A DNA stretch of 38,404 bases from positions 1 through 38,404 of the IMG/VR virus record IMGVR_UViG_3300034198_018123; one strand, written 5' to 3'. Source of the stretch: a virus. The notes under the pieces are model-generated. The model saw nothing but the letters and a program-made list of their open reading frames with translations, did no database searches and had not been told where the DNA came from. How positions within the stretch are numbered: position 1 is the first letter of the stretch; every line of letters begins with the position of its first letter. Of the stretch, positions 5,676 to 15,225 are shown one piece after another. The position numbers and the translations under genes are program-made.

Positions 5676-7619
5676 ATGGCAATAAGTCGCGTTGCAGGTC
5701 AAATGTTAAAAGACGTACTCGAAAGAGGTGGCGTCAATATTTCCTTTGCCAACGCCAATGTGGGTATCAACACAGCAACGCCATCATCGGCTTTTGAAGT
5801 AGCTGGTGTTGTCAAAGTTGGCAATGTGACTATTTCCAACATTGGCAATATCAGTGCTGGCAATGTCAATATCAACAACTTGGCTCAACCAGTGGCCAAC
5901 TCAGATGCCACTACTAAATTTTATGTAGATCAAGCAGTGGGCAACGTTGGCGGCAGTGTAATAGGTAATGCCATTATACTAGGTACACCCAGTGCCGGAA
6001 ACTTGATCAGCAATGCAGTCACTCTCACTGCCAATACCTACATCACAGACGGTATGGTTCAAATCAACACAGTGTTGGGAAAACTAGTTCCGCAGAGTCC
6101 CAGCAATTTTCCCGGCGGTCAGACTCTTTCAATTGCCAGCCTTGCTAGCTACAGAATGGCCAACATTGTTCAAACAGACAATACTCCGGGTGCAAACAAA
6201 TCTGTTGCAGCCGGAGCTACAGTAACGTCGGTTCGTCGAGCCGCCACATATTCCACAAACACTGTCAGCACAGTGGGTCCGGGAGACTCTGGCACAATCA
6301 CTGCTGTGCGCAATGGCGCCAACGTTGGCAACGTTACACTAAACACCAATGCCAATCCCAGTGCCAATGGTACCTATGGTGGCAATTTGGTTGTAACCAA
6401 CAACTTTGATTACAATTCAGCCAATGCCAACATTGCCGCGGGTTTTTGGTATGTGTTTTCTGCTTCTGTGTCAGGAGTCTCTGCTCCGGCTGGGTGGAAC
6501 GAACTTTACATTGCTGACTCAGCCACAGGCAATACCAACACACCTGTTTGGTACTACGACAACAGCAGTCCCAGCACACCAAGTTTTACCAGTACCACAA
6601 TGACTCCACCCGGGTCAACAACATTATTGTACTCCAGTACAATTCCTCATTATACCAGTGTCAATCAATTTGCCATTGGCACCACAGTGGCCAATGTGTC
6701 CGGCAACACTTACCCAACATCAAATGTGTTGGCCAGTGGTACATCGGGCGGAAGTTTCGCAGCACCGGCCAGTGTGAACTACAATGCTTCAAACATTGGC
6801 AGTAACACCCTAAATGCTTTTCAGTCAGCCAGCTTTACTACCACAGCCGCAGTGACCACTGGTTTTGGTGCCAGTGCCACCGGGCCACAACTCAGTGTCA
6901 ACAACAGTTACGCCACAGGCACCTTGACCTTGACCACGGCTCTTGCCAACATTGTGCTGTACAAATCAGGCAACGCAACTGCCATTGATGAAGGCAACAT
7001 TGTGGTAACCGGTGTGGGTACCGGAAGTGGAAATGCCATACGTATTGTAAATCCTGGCTCAGGAAATACTCCGCCCTATACTGCTAACGCAACTGCTTTT
7101 AACAGTCAGTCCGGCACACTACAAATCTATGATGCCACAGTAGTTGGCAGCGGAGTACAGGGTATACTCAAGCATGATCAAACCAACTATGCCACTGGCT
7201 ATCTTCCTGCAGGACCCAATCTCAGCGCCGGTCGATCAGGCACACAATATTTTACTATCAAGTTTGTGAGATCCGACGTATCAAAATTTAACATTACCTA
7301 TGCTGGCAATGTGGCCGGTATGTGGGTAGCACTACCCGGATCAGTAATTGATTCCAGTTCTGGAGCCAATGGATGGATGGATATGACTGCAGCCTACAAC
7401 GGAGCAGGCTATCCGGGAGTCAATGCACCCGGAAATGGATCTGATGGCTGTAGTCTTGGCGGTGCCGTGATACCCAATGTGTTCACAGCAAGTACAAACA
7501 AAACGTGTACTTTTGGTACAGTTTCAAGTTCTAGCACAGCAACAAACGAAATTTATGTAAGAATAGCTCTTACGTCCGGCCAATCAGTGACTGGCTTATC
7601 AATGAATCCGAGTACATAA
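5676..7619 (+). CDS. Large tail-fibre/adhesin protein, 647 aa
   Basis: The N-terminus (about 1-95) has a VGINTATPSSAFEVAG-type segment and a DATTKFYVDQAVG motif, both common in fibre shafts of T4-like phages of aquatic bacteria. The middle (about 160-430) is Ser/Thr/Asn-rich beta structure. The C-terminal domain (about 520-647) contains QYFTIKF, GMWVALPGS, GWMDMTAAYNGAGYPG, CSLGG and a final EIYVRIALTSGQSV. It resembles a conserved terminal domain of marine myovirus fibre proteins and is the best receptor-binding candidate. It has its own late promoter and Shine-Dalgarno, and its stop overlaps the next start (TAATG). Ligand specificity cannot be read from the sequence. Confidence 0.78.
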   Translation: MAISRVAGQMLKDVLERGGVNISFANANVGINTATPSSAFEVAGVVKVGNVTISNIGNISAGNVNINNLAQPVANSDATTKFYVDQAVGNVGGSVIGNAIILGTPSAGNLISNAVTLTANTYITDGMVQINTVLGKLVPQSPSNFPGGQTLSIASLASYRMANIVQTDNTPGANKSVAAGATVTSVRRAATYSTNTVSTVGPGDSGTITAVRNGANVGNVTLNTNANPSANGTYGGNLVVTNNFDYNSANANIAAGFWYVFSASVSGVSAPAGWNELYIADSATGNTNTPVWYYDNSSPSTPSFTSTTMTPPGSTTLLYSSTIPHYTSVNQFAIGTTVANVSGNTYPTSNVLASGTSGGSFAAPASVNYNASNIGSNTLNAFQSASFTTTAAVTTGFGASATGPQLSVNNSYATGTLTLTTALANIVLYKSGNATAIDEGNIVVTGVGTGSGNAIRIVNPGSGNTPPYTANATAFNSQSGTLQIYDATVVGSGVQGILKHDQTNYATGYLPAGPNLSAGRSGTQYFTIKFVRSDVSKFNITYAGNVAGMWVALPGSVIDSSSGANGWMDMTAAYNGAGYPGVNAPGNGSDGCSLGGAVIPNVFTASTNKTCTFGTVSSSSTATNEIYVRIALTSGQSVTGLSMNPST

Positions 7620-8623
7620 TGTCAGTATCAATTGCACAATACGTTGACCTACTGTTTAAAGAACTGCAAGGTGTTGCAAAAACAGCCAATGCCGCAACTA
7701 AAAGTGCGTCAAACGAAAGTATAGCATCGCCGGCATTCCTGCGCGGTGACATTATTTGGATGGAAAGTAATCAAATACCCGCAACGGCTCAAGCTGTGCC
7801 AGGAATTTCAAACGCTCGAATAAACAGTAATTCAGTACAGTGTGTGGCAGATACTACAGTTCCACTCATTGGCGGGATTCGCCCTACTTGGCTGTCCAAT
7901 GTAACTTATTGGATTCCACAACAATTTGGATCCACTTGGTTGCCAAAAGTGTATGTTGGCCCAGCTGCGGCCGCTAACATACAAGCAACAGGTACACAGA
8001 TATTTTCTGCAGGTATCGGCGGTATTGGTGCATATCATTTTGACACACAGGCCGGGGTACTGAACTTCATTGGCGAAACCATTCCCACAGTGTTGACCGC
8101 AGGAAATGTGGTTTACGTTTCTGGCTATGAATATGTGGGTGCGTTAGGAGTAACAAATCAACCCGGAAACGTCAATATTGGTAATTTACAAATTGCCAAT
8201 ACCACAATAACCACAGATGGAACAATAGGCAATATCACGATTGAACCCACTGGTAATGGAGTAGTGATCATTGACACAACCACGGGGCTAGTACTACCGG
8301 TTGGCAACACTGTTCAACGTCCATCACCGGGCACCACTGGCACACTGAGATTCAACACAGATTATACCAGAATTGAATATTATGATGGCACCGAATGGGA
8401 TGTAGTTGCTGGCGGAGTTACCAATGAAACATTCAACGGTGACGGAAGCACTGTTGCTTTTACACTGGCACGCAAATCCACCACCGGAGCAACTTTGGTC
8501 ATGCTCAACGGTATTGTGCAGTTACCTACTGCATCATATGTTGTGTCCGGAGTAGGCAACAATATCCTCACTTTCAACGAAGCACCCGCGGTTGGTGATG
8601 TCATAGACGTGCGATTCTTGTAA
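7619..8623 (+). CDS. Tail-fibre protein with TAQRP and GNGS modules, 334 aa
   Basis: The N-terminal 60 residues are helical (IAQYVDLLFKELQGVAKTA), as in attachment regions. The region to about 180 (including PTWLSNVTYWIPQQFGSTW) shows no recognised domain. The C-terminal part repeats the window's two standard fibre modules: LVLPVGNTVQRP...LRFNTDYTRIEYYDGTEW at about 221-260, then FNGDGSTVAFTL...MLNGIVQLPTASYVV...EAPAVGDVIDVRFL to the end. Its start overlaps the stop of the 647-aa fibre by 1 nt, so the pair are made together and may assemble into one fibre. Confidence 0.75.
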   Translation: MSVSIAQYVDLLFKELQGVAKTANAATKSASNESIASPAFLRGDIIWMESNQIPATAQAVPGISNARINSNSVQCVADTTVPLIGGIRPTWLSNVTYWIPQQFGSTWLPKVYVGPAAAANIQATGTQIFSAGIGGIGAYHFDTQAGVLNFIGETIPTVLTAGNVVYVSGYEYVGALGVTNQPGNVNIGNLQIANTTITTDGTIGNITIEPTGNGVVIIDTTTGLVLPVGNTVQRPSPGTTGTLRFNTDYTRIEYYDGTEWDVVAGGVTNETFNGDGSTVAFTLARKSTTGATLVMLNGIVQLPTASYVVSGVGNNILTFNEAPAVGDVIDVRFL

Positions 8624-8658
8624 AAATCTCAGCTAACTCACTGAATTTATGATCTAAC

Positions 8659-8666
8659 GATAAATA
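8659..8666 (+). promoter_or_regulatory. T4-like late promoter of the giant fibre
   Basis: GATAAATA with predicted +1 near 8672. This leaves a leader of about 197 nt before ATG 8869, by far the longest in the window. Confidence 0.68.
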
Positions 8667-8868
8667 TATTGCACCCTCAAAGACCACCGCTGTCTAGTCA
8701 GTAACACCAATTCACTCCAGAGCAAATATCACCAAAATACAATCAGCATAGCTCAAAATCACCAGGCCATGGTAAATAAGTCATAGCCGCGAATTTTCAC
8801 GGCAAAGGATTTTAACAAACTAGCTCAAAAAGCTAGTATAGTAGGAAACGCCAACTGGAGACTATAAA
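8667..8868 (+). promoter_or_regulatory. Long structured 5' leader of the giant fibre gene
   Basis: No gene is seen in this roughly 200-nt stretch. It contains a GCCG...CGGC inverted repeat near 8786-8803 and a 7-bp hairpin ACTAGCT/AGCTAGT (8819-8825 with 8831-8837). A GGAG Shine-Dalgarno lies at about 8857-8860. Confidence 0.5.
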
Positions 8869-11800
8869 ATGGCCGTCACAAGAATTAAAAATAATCAGAT
8901 CACCGACTCCTCAGCCGGTAATGCAATTGTTGGTATCAATGCCAGCACAAAAATTCAAGATAACTCAATTACTGCTGGCAAAATTGCCAACAATTTGACA
9001 TACGGCAGTGATTTAACCATCACTGGTAACTTGACAGTCAACGGTCAAACCACAACCATTGACACAGTCAGTACTGTTATTGAAGATCCAATCATTGTAT
9101 TGGCTTCAAATCAAACAGGAAGTCCTACTGTTGACATTGGTTTTATTGGCGAGCGTGGTACATCTGAAAATATTGCATTTGTTTGGGACGAAAGCGCCGG
9201 CGAATTTGTGACAGGCTTCACAACAGATTTGATCACAAATACTGTAGTTACAATCTCCAGTTATGCAAACTTTCATACCAACAATGCCAACGTTGCTGGT
9301 AATTTAGTAATCAATGGCACAACAAGTTTGGTAGGCAACGTCACAAGTGCATTAAACGTAACAGGCAGTATCACAGGCGGCAACTTATTGACAGCCGGAT
9401 TGGTTTCCGCAACTGGCAATATCACAGGCGGTAATGTATCAGCAGGCAGTGGTCTTATTGCCACAACTGGCAACATCAACGGTGCAAATCTAAATGCCAC
9501 AACTGGTGTAACTGCATCAACTGTAAGTGCCACAAGTACAGTAACTGGCGGCAACTTAGCCACTGGCGGTACTGTAAGTGCCACAAGTACAGTAACTGGT
9601 GGCAATATTGCCACTGGCGGTACTGTAAGTGCTGGTGGTAATATCACAGCCAATCCTTCCAGTTTCTTTATTGGTAACGGATCACAATTAACAGGCGTTG
9701 TAGCTAGCTCAGCCAATGCTGAAACATTGACAGGTGTATTCCTTGCACCCAATGTACTTGCATCAAGTTTGACCAGTGTTGGTGCATTGACAAGTTTGAG
9801 TGTTGTCGGTACAACACAAACTGGTAACTTGGCCACAGGTGGTACAGTAAGTGCCACTGGTACAGCCACAGCAGGTAACATTGCAACAGGTGGAACAGTA
9901 AGTGCTACCGCAACAATCACTGGCGGCAACTTAGCCACAGGTGGAACCGTAAGTTCTACTGGTACTGTTACTGGCGGTAACGTTGCAACTGGCGGTACTG
10001 TGAGTGCAACATCAACTATTACTGGTGGTAACGTCGCCACAGGTGGTACAGTAAGTGCTGCAGGCACAGCTACTGTGGGTAATTTAGCCACGGGCGGTAC
10101 AGTAAGTGCTACTGGTACAATTACCAGTGCCGACACAATCACTGGTGGCAACGTTGCAACTGGTGGTACAGTAAGTGCCACAGGCAATATCACAGGCGCC
10201 AATGTTTTAACAGGCGGCCTAGTAAGCTCAACTGGTACTGTAACTGGTGGCAACATAGCCACAGGTGGTACAGTAAGTGCCACAGGAACAATCACTGGTG
10301 GTAACGTAGCCACAGGTGGTACAATATCTGGCACAGGAACAATCACTGGCGGTAACTTGGCCACAGGTGGTACTGTAAGTGCTGCAGGTACAGCCACAGC
10401 AGGTAATATTGCAACGGGTGGAACAGTAAGTGCAACATCAACCATCACAGGTGGTAACATTGCAACAGGTGGCACAGTAAGTGCAACTGGTACAATTACC
10501 AGTGCCAATACAATCACTGGTGGCAATTTGGCCACAGGTGGTACAGTAAGTGCTACTGGCAACATTACAGGTGGTAACATTTTAACCAGCGGTGCTGTTG
10601 ATACTAATAGTTTGAGAACTCTTAATGGCCTTGGCAACCTAACAATTACAGCTGGTAACATCGTATTGGCCAGTGCCAATTCCTTGATTGAAGTCAATAA
10701 CGCACACATCCACGGTGTTGCAACTCCAACAGACGACAGCGATGCCGCAAACAAAGCCTATGTTGACAATAAAGTAACCACTGGAATTTCTTATCATGAT
10801 GCAGTGTTGGCAGCCACCGTTGGCAATCTAAACGCAGCCACAGGTGGTACTGTGACCTATGCTCAGCCCAACGGAGCCGGCAACGGACAAGGAGCCACAC
10901 TAACTACCACAGGTACATTCAATCTCATTGACACAGCCAACATACAGACTGTGGGAACACGTATCTTGGTCAAAAATCAGGCCAATGCTGTGCAAAACGG
11001 TGTTTATGTTTGGTCAAACTCCACAACCATTGTTCGTAGTACAGACACAAATACCTATGGTCCGGCTGATGCAAATGCTCTCAGTATCAACGACTACTTC
11101 TTTGTACAAAGCGGTAACGTGAACGCAGGATCAGCCTATATTGTTGACGCACCCACAGGCACTATCACATTTGGTACCAGCGACATTGAATTTGCTCAGT
11201 TCAGCAGTTCACAAATTTACACAGCCAACACCAGTGCTGGTTTGAGTTTGATTGGTACAGTATTCAATGCCAAAGTAGACACAACTACAATAGCATTTAA
11301 CGGCTCTGGACAGATCAGTATTCCAGCTGGTGCTACCTTGACTACACCCAACATTGGTGCGGCAACCGGTACAAGTGTAAGTGTGACTGGTACAGTAACA
11401 GCCGCTAGTGTGGTTGGTGGAGTAATCACAGGCACAAGTGCTAGTGTAACTGGCACAATCACAGGTGGCGACACAATCACAGGCGGCAATATTGCAACAG
11501 GTGGTACAGTAAGTGCTGCTGGCACAGCCACAGTAGGCAACATTGCCACTGGTGGAACAGTAAGTGCTACTGCAACAATCACTGGTGGTAACATTGCCAC
11601 TGGCGGTACAGTAAGTGCTACTGGTAATGTAACTGGTGGTAACGTATTAACAGGCGGATTGATCAGTGCCACTGGTTCAATCACTGGTGGTAGTCTTGTA
11701 ACCAGTGGTACAGCCAATGTAACTGGCACGGTCACCGGCGGCAACATTTCAAGTCTTGGTTTCTTGTCAGCAGTTGGAACAGCCACAGTTGGTAATTTAG

Positions 11801-13989
11801 CAACTGCCGGTACAGTAAGTGCCACAGGCACAGCCACAGCAGGCAACGTTGCAACAGGTGGTACAATAAGTGCAACTGGTACAATCACCAGTGCCGACAC
11901 AATCACTGGTGGTAACATTGCCACAGGTGGAACCATATCAGGCACAGGCAACATCACTGGTGGAAATGTATTAACAGGCGGATTGATCAGTGCCACAAGT
12001 ACAGTAACTGGTGGTAATTTAGCAACTGGTGGTACAGCAAGTGTAGGTGGCAATATCACTGGTGCTAACTTATTAACCGGCGGATTAATTTCTGCAACTA
12101 GCACAATTACAAGTTCTGCTACTATTACAGGTGGCAACATTGCCACTGGCGGTACTGTAAGTGCTGGTGGTAATATCACAGCCAACCCTTCCAGCTTCTT
12201 TATTGGTAATGGTTCACAGTTGACAGGTGTTACAGCCAGTTCAGCCAATGCTGAAACATTGACAGGCGTGTTCCTTGCACCAAATGTGCTTGCTTCAAGC
12301 CTAACCAGTGTTGGTGCATTGACAAGTTTGAGTGTTGTTGGTACAACAACCACTGGTAATTTGGCCACAGGCGGAACGGTAAGTGCAACATCAACTATCA
12401 CAGGCGGTAACGTTGCAACAGGTGGAACAGTAAGTGCTACCGCAACAATCACTGGTGGCAATGTAGACACAGGTGGAACAGTGAGTGCCACTGGCAACAT
12501 CACTGGTGGCAATATTGCAACAGCTGGTCAATTAAAAGGTGGCAACATTGTAATCTCAGGTGATGATATCACTGACACCAATGGTCGCGTAAACTTCAAC
12601 ACAGCCGGTGGTGATGTTGACTTTGCTGTCAACGGCGACACAGTGGCCAACGTGTTTTATATTGATGCAGGTACAGGAACAGCAAGTTTTGGTTCAGCAA
12701 CACAAACCACAAACTCTGTTGTGGCGTTCAATGCAACCAACTCAATCTTGATGCCGGTTGGTAACACTCAACAACGTCCAGCAGGTGTAACAGGTCAGTT
12801 CCGTTTCAATACCACAATCAACAGTTTAGAATTGTATGACAACAGTGCTTGGGTAGCAGTTGGACAACCTGACTTTACATTGATTACTGATCAACAGTTC
12901 AACGGTGATGGATCCACTGCGGTGTTCACACTCAGTGCCAACGCCACAACAGCTGGATCGATTGTCAGTATCAACGGTGTACAACAGATTCCAACCATAG
13001 CCTATGCTGTAACAGGTACAACATTGACATTCACCGAAGCTCCTGCTGCAGGTGACTTGATTGACGTTCGTGTGTTGGTAACAACAACGCAAGTCTACAG
13101 TATCAGCAACAGTGCCGGTACAGCAGTAGTAGCCGTACAAGACGGTAGTAACGTTGTTGCAGTTACTGGAGACCTTAGTGTTGCTGGCACCATTATAGGC
13201 GGAAACATCAATAGTACTGCTATCACGTCTGGCACAAGTAACATGACAGTTGTTTCCAATGGTGGCAACATCCGCGCCAACATAGCAGGCACAACTGTAC
13301 AAACAATCAGCGCAGGATTGGTAGCAATTCAAGGTGATTTGAGTGTGACAGGTAATGCAACGCTAAGTGGAAACATCTTGGGCGATCGTATCCAAAACGG
13401 TACAACCAGCTTTGATATCCAAACTGCCAGTGGCAATGCCAATATCAGTGTTGGTGGCACAAGTAACGTAGCAGTGTTCTCTACTGCAGGTTTAACATTG
13501 GGCACTGGATCACTCACAACCGGAAGTATTGTTAATGCTAATGCCAACGGTGTAGGTAATATTGGATCATCAACTAATGCTTTCAACACTGTATTTGCCA
13601 AAGCAACATCAGCACAATACGCTGACTTGGCTGAGAAATACACAGCTGACGCAGAGTATGCACCAGGAACAGTGGTATCGTTTGGCGGTGATGCTGAAGT
13701 TACTTTAGCTTCCGCAGATGCAGACCGCAAGGTTGCTGGCGTGGTGTCTACAAATCCAAGTTACATCATGAACAGTGAATGTGCTGGTGAGTTTGTTGCA
13801 ACTGTAGCGTTGACAGGTCGTGTACCATGTCAAGTCACTGGTTCAGTCAAGAAAGGTGATTTGATGGTTGTTGCTGGAAATGGTAAGGCTCGTGCCGAAG
13901 CAGATCCAAAAGTTGGTACTGTGATTGGTAAAGCTCTTGCAGACAGCGAAGGCGATGCAACAATAGAAGTGGTAGTTGGACGCTTCTAA
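8869..13989 (+). CDS. Giant tail-fibre protein with 17-residue repeats, 1706 aa
   Basis: This is the longest gene in the window. The N-terminus (1-130) carries segments typical of aquatic T4-like fibres (NITVNGQ-like, VIEDPIIVLASNQ). Two long shaft blocks (about 220-575 and 865-1220) are made of a 17-residue repeat of form GGN(I/V/L)ATGGTVSATGTIT; ATGGTVS occurs 20 times exactly. Between them lie DSDAANKAYVD (about 625) and a GTRILVKNQ...QNGVYVW module. Further on are the TQQRP/RFNT module (about 1287-1325) and a GDGSTAVFTL module. The last 125 residues (from QYADLAEKY, about 1582) resemble the Peptidase_G2-like C-terminal domain of phage fibres, with GRVPCQV and KGDLMV. It probably forms a trimeric long fibre. 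It has its own late promoter, a long leader and a strong terminator. Confidence 0.85.
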   Translation: MAVTRIKNNQITDSSAGNAIVGINASTKIQDNSITAGKIANNLTYGSDLTITGNLTVNGQTTTIDTVSTVIEDPIIVLASNQTGSPTVDIGFIGERGTSENIAFVWDESAGEFVTGFTTDLITNTVVTISSYANFHTNNANVAGNLVINGTTSLVGNVTSALNVTGSITGGNLLTAGLVSATGNITGGNVSAGSGLIATTGNINGANLNATTGVTASTVSATSTVTGGNLATGGTVSATSTVTGGNIATGGTVSAGGNITANPSSFFIGNGSQLTGVVASSANAETLTGVFLAPNVLASSLTSVGALTSLSVVGTTQTGNLATGGTVSATGTATAGNIATGGTVSATATITGGNLATGGTVSSTGTVTGGNVATGGTVSATSTITGGNVATGGTVSAAGTATVGNLATGGTVSATGTITSADTITGGNVATGGTVSATGNITGANVLTGGLVSSTGTVTGGNIATGGTVSATGTITGGNVATGGTISGTGTITGGNLATGGTVSAAGTATAGNIATGGTVSATSTITGGNIATGGTVSATGTITSANTITGGNLATGGTVSATGNITGGNILTSGAVDTNSLRTLNGLGNLTITAGNIVLASANSLIEVNNAHIHGVATPTDDSDAANKAYVDNKVTTGISYHDAVLAATVGNLNAATGGTVTYAQPNGAGNGQGATLTTTGTFNLIDTANIQTVGTRILVKNQANAVQNGVYVWSNSTTIVRSTDTNTYGPADANALSINDYFFVQSGNVNAGSAYIVDAPTGTITFGTSDIEFAQFSSSQIYTANTSAGLSLIGTVFNAKVDTTTIAFNGSGQISIPAGATLTTPNIGAATGTSVSVTGTVTAASVVGGVITGTSASVTGTITGGDTITGGNIATGGTVSAAGTATVGNIATGGTVSATATITGGNIATGGTVSATGNVTGGNVLTGGLISATGSITGGSLVTSGTANVTGTVTGGNISSLGFLSAVGTATVGNLATAGTVSATGTATAGNVATGGTISATGTITSADTITGGNIATGGTISGTGNITGGNVLTGGLISATSTVTGGNLATGGTASVGGNITGANLLTGGLISATSTITSSATITGGNIATGGTVSAGGNITANPSSFFIGNGSQLTGVTASSANAETLTGVFLAPNVLASSLTSVGALTSLSVVGTTTTGNLATGGTVSATSTITGGNVATGGTVSATATITGGNVDTGGTVSATGNITGGNIATAGQLKGGNIVISGDDITDTNGRVNFNTAGGDVDFAVNGDTVANVFYIDAGTGTASFGSATQTTNSVVAFNATNSILMPVGNTQQRPAGVTGQFRFNTTINSLELYDNSAWVAVGQPDFTLITDQQFNGDGSTAVFTLSANATTAGSIVSINGVQQIPTIAYAVTGTTLTFTEAPAAGDLIDVRVLVTTTQVYSISNSAGTAVVAVQDGSNVVAVTGDLSVAGTIIGGNINSTAITSGTSNMTVVSNGGNIRANIAGTTVQTISAGLVAIQGDLSVTGNATLSGNILGDRIQNGTTSFDIQTASGNANISVGGTSNVAVFSTAGLTLGTGSLTTGSIVNANANGVGNIGSSTNAFNTVFAKATSAQYADLAEKYTADAEYAPGTVVSFGGDAEVTLASADADRKVAGVVSTNPSYIMNSECAGEFVATVALTGRVPCQVTGSVKKGDLMVVAGNGKARAEADPKVGTVIGKALADSEGDATIEVVVGRF
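9523..10602 (+). repeat. 51-bp (17-residue) repeat block 1 in the giant fibre
   Basis: This is a tandem array of degenerate 51-bp units encoding GGNxATGGTVSATxTxT. A few units are lengthened by insertions such as SADTI or SANTI, and one is replaced by the unrelated segment at 9601-9816. Confidence 0.85.
9601..9816 (+). repeat. Internal duplication, copy 1
   Basis: This segment encodes AGGNITANPSSFFIGNGSQL followed by a Leu/Ser/Ala-rich stretch. It is repeated nearly unchanged 2532 bp (844 codons) downstream at 12133-12348. Confidence 0.88.
11455..12531 (+). repeat. 51-bp (17-residue) repeat block 2 in the giant fibre
   Basis: This is a second array of the same 17-residue unit, with more GLISAT and TANVTG variants than block 1. 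It ends at the GQLKGGNIVI transition. Confidence 0.85.
12133..12348 (+). repeat. Internal duplication, copy 2
   Basis: This is the partner of 9601-9816. Differences are scattered and mostly synonymous, which suggests an older duplication or conversion within the gene. Confidence 0.88.
13552..13607 (+). repeat. 56-bp direct repeat, copy 1 (giant fibre)
   Basis: A 56-bp stretch identical to 15748-15803. It lies in a longer, less conserved repeat of about 400 bp that precedes the conserved C-terminal domain. Confidence 0.9.
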
Positions 13990-14007
13990 ACTAGAATTAA
14001 TCTAGTC

Positions 14008-14038
14008 AAAATAGGACTCTTCGGAGTCCTATTTTTTT
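14008..14038 (+). terminator. Rho-independent terminator after the giant fibre
   Basis: A 12-bp perfect stem (14008-14019 with 14024-14035) with a TTCG tetraloop runs into T's. It is a textbook strong terminator. Confidence 0.95.
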
Positions 14039-14039
14039 G

Positions 14040-14047
14040 ACTAAATA
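14040..14047 (+). promoter_or_regulatory. T4-like late promoter
   Basis: ACTAAATA with predicted +1 near 14053 and ATG at 14070. It lies directly after the terminator. Confidence 0.65.
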
Positions 14048-14069
14048 TATCATAACATGGTGAAAAACA

Positions 14070-15203
14070 ATGGCATTAACTAGACCCCGTGCTTCGCAAA
14101 TCTATGACATAGATTACAAGCAAGCCACTCGAGTAATCACAGTCTCTAACATTGCTCTCAGTGGAGGAGCACCCAGTCTGGTTGACGGAGTCAATCTTTC
14201 CGTAAACGACCGCGTGTTGGTCACTGGTCAAACAACTCAATCACAAAATGGTATTTACGATGTTGACACAGTAGGATCTGGTTCCAACGGTACCTGGACT
14301 CGAAGTTCTGACACTAACGTCACTGGTGAATTACTGGCCGGAACCATTGTGATGGTCACAGAAGGATTGACATATGCTGACACACAGTGGAAACTGATAA
14401 CCAATGATCCGATTATAATCGGTACATCATCGTTGGTATTTCAACAGAATTCGGCGTTTGCGTTCGGTAATGTGTATGCCAACAATACAGCAGTGTTGGC
14501 CACCGGTGTGGGCGATGTACTAACACTGTCAGCAGGCAACAATATCAGTATTGTTGGTAACAACACTAGTAAAACAGTTACAATTGGTGTAACTGGCATC
14601 AGTTTAAATTCAATATCTAACGGAACCTCCAATGTCAATGTTGTTAGTTCCAATGGTAATGTTACAGTCGGAGTCAACGGTGTTGGCAACGTAGCAGTGT
14701 TTAGTCCCAGTGGGATGTCAATAACTGGTAATATTTCCAGTGCTGGACTGTCTGTAACAACTGTAGTATCTGATCTTATACCAAAACAAGACGTAACCTA
14801 CAGTTTAGGAAATGCCACGAATCGATGGGCAAACTTATATCTTTCTGGTAATACAATTTATCTAGGCAACAGTATTATTACTGAATCGGCAAACGGTGAC
14901 CTGATCATTGACAATTCTGGAAGTTTTGCAGTACCCGTCGGAACAACCGCACAACGAAGCGAAGTGCTGGGTGCTATTCGATACAACACAACAGTGGGTG
15001 TATTTGAAACTTTTGACGGTGCTGGGTGGAATAGTTTAGCCTACGGCACAATTACTGATTTTCCGTTTGGCGACTATGGTGATTTACAGGGAGTAACCAC
15101 AGATGCATTTGGTGTTTCGTTGGCACAAACATTTGATTGTAACAACGAAGGCACTATTTCTGTGACCAATCTTGGTGAAGGTGAACCCTATGTGGGCAGC
15201 TAA
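14070..15203 (+). CDS. Tail-fibre protein, 377 aa
   Basis: The N-terminus has the DRVLVTGQ...QNGIYDV...TWTRSSD module (about 48-80), the same type as found inside the giant fibre. A TSNVNVVSSNGNVTVGVNG segment near 195 parallels the pre-terminal segment of the giant fibre and the 323-aa protein. Next come SLGNATNRWANLYLSGNTIYLG and a PVGTTAQRSEVLGAIRYNTT module (about 290-320). The last 50 residues (from GTITDFPFGDYGDLQGV) lack the Peptidase_G2-like domain of the neighbours and may be a distinct tip. The stop codon lies inside the next gene's late promoter. Confidence 0.75.
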   Translation: MALTRPRASQIYDIDYKQATRVITVSNIALSGGAPSLVDGVNLSVNDRVLVTGQTTQSQNGIYDVDTVGSGSNGTWTRSSDTNVTGELLAGTIVMVTEGLTYADTQWKLITNDPIIIGTSSLVFQQNSAFAFGNVYANNTAVLATGVGDVLTLSAGNNISIVGNNTSKTVTIGVTGISLNSISNGTSNVNVVSSNGNVTVGVNGVGNVAVFSPSGMSITGNISSAGLSVTTVVSDLIPKQDVTYSLGNATNRWANLYLSGNTIYLGNSIITESANGDLIIDNSGSFAVPVGTTAQRSEVLGAIRYNTTVGVFETFDGAGWNSLAYGTITDFPFGDYGDLQGVTTDAFGVSLAQTFDCNNEGTISVTNLGEGEPYVGS

Positions 15204-15206
15204 ATA
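15199..15206 (+). promoter_or_regulatory. T4-like late promoter embedding a stop codon
   Basis: GCTAAATA contains the TAA stop (15201-15203) of the upstream fibre. Predicted +1 is near 15212, with an AAGGGG Shine-Dalgarno and ATG 15226. Confidence 0.66.
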
Positions 15207-15225
15207 TAAGATATAAGGGGAATTT

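Noticed and set aside
9273-12512. Very long antisense open frames (493 and 431 codons) rich in Pro/Val/Leu
   Set aside because: They are mirror images of the low-complexity 51-bp repeats of the giant fibre. They have no ribosome site or promoter and an unnatural repeated composition.
9523-12531. CRISPR-like regular spacing of repeats
   Set aside because: The repeats are in frame, degenerate and encode a continuous protein. There are no unique spacers and no palindromic repeat.
14057-14083. Short upstream frame starting ATG GTG before the 377-aa fibre
   Set aside because: It has only 8 codons with no ribosome site. The overlap with ATG 14070 looks incidental.
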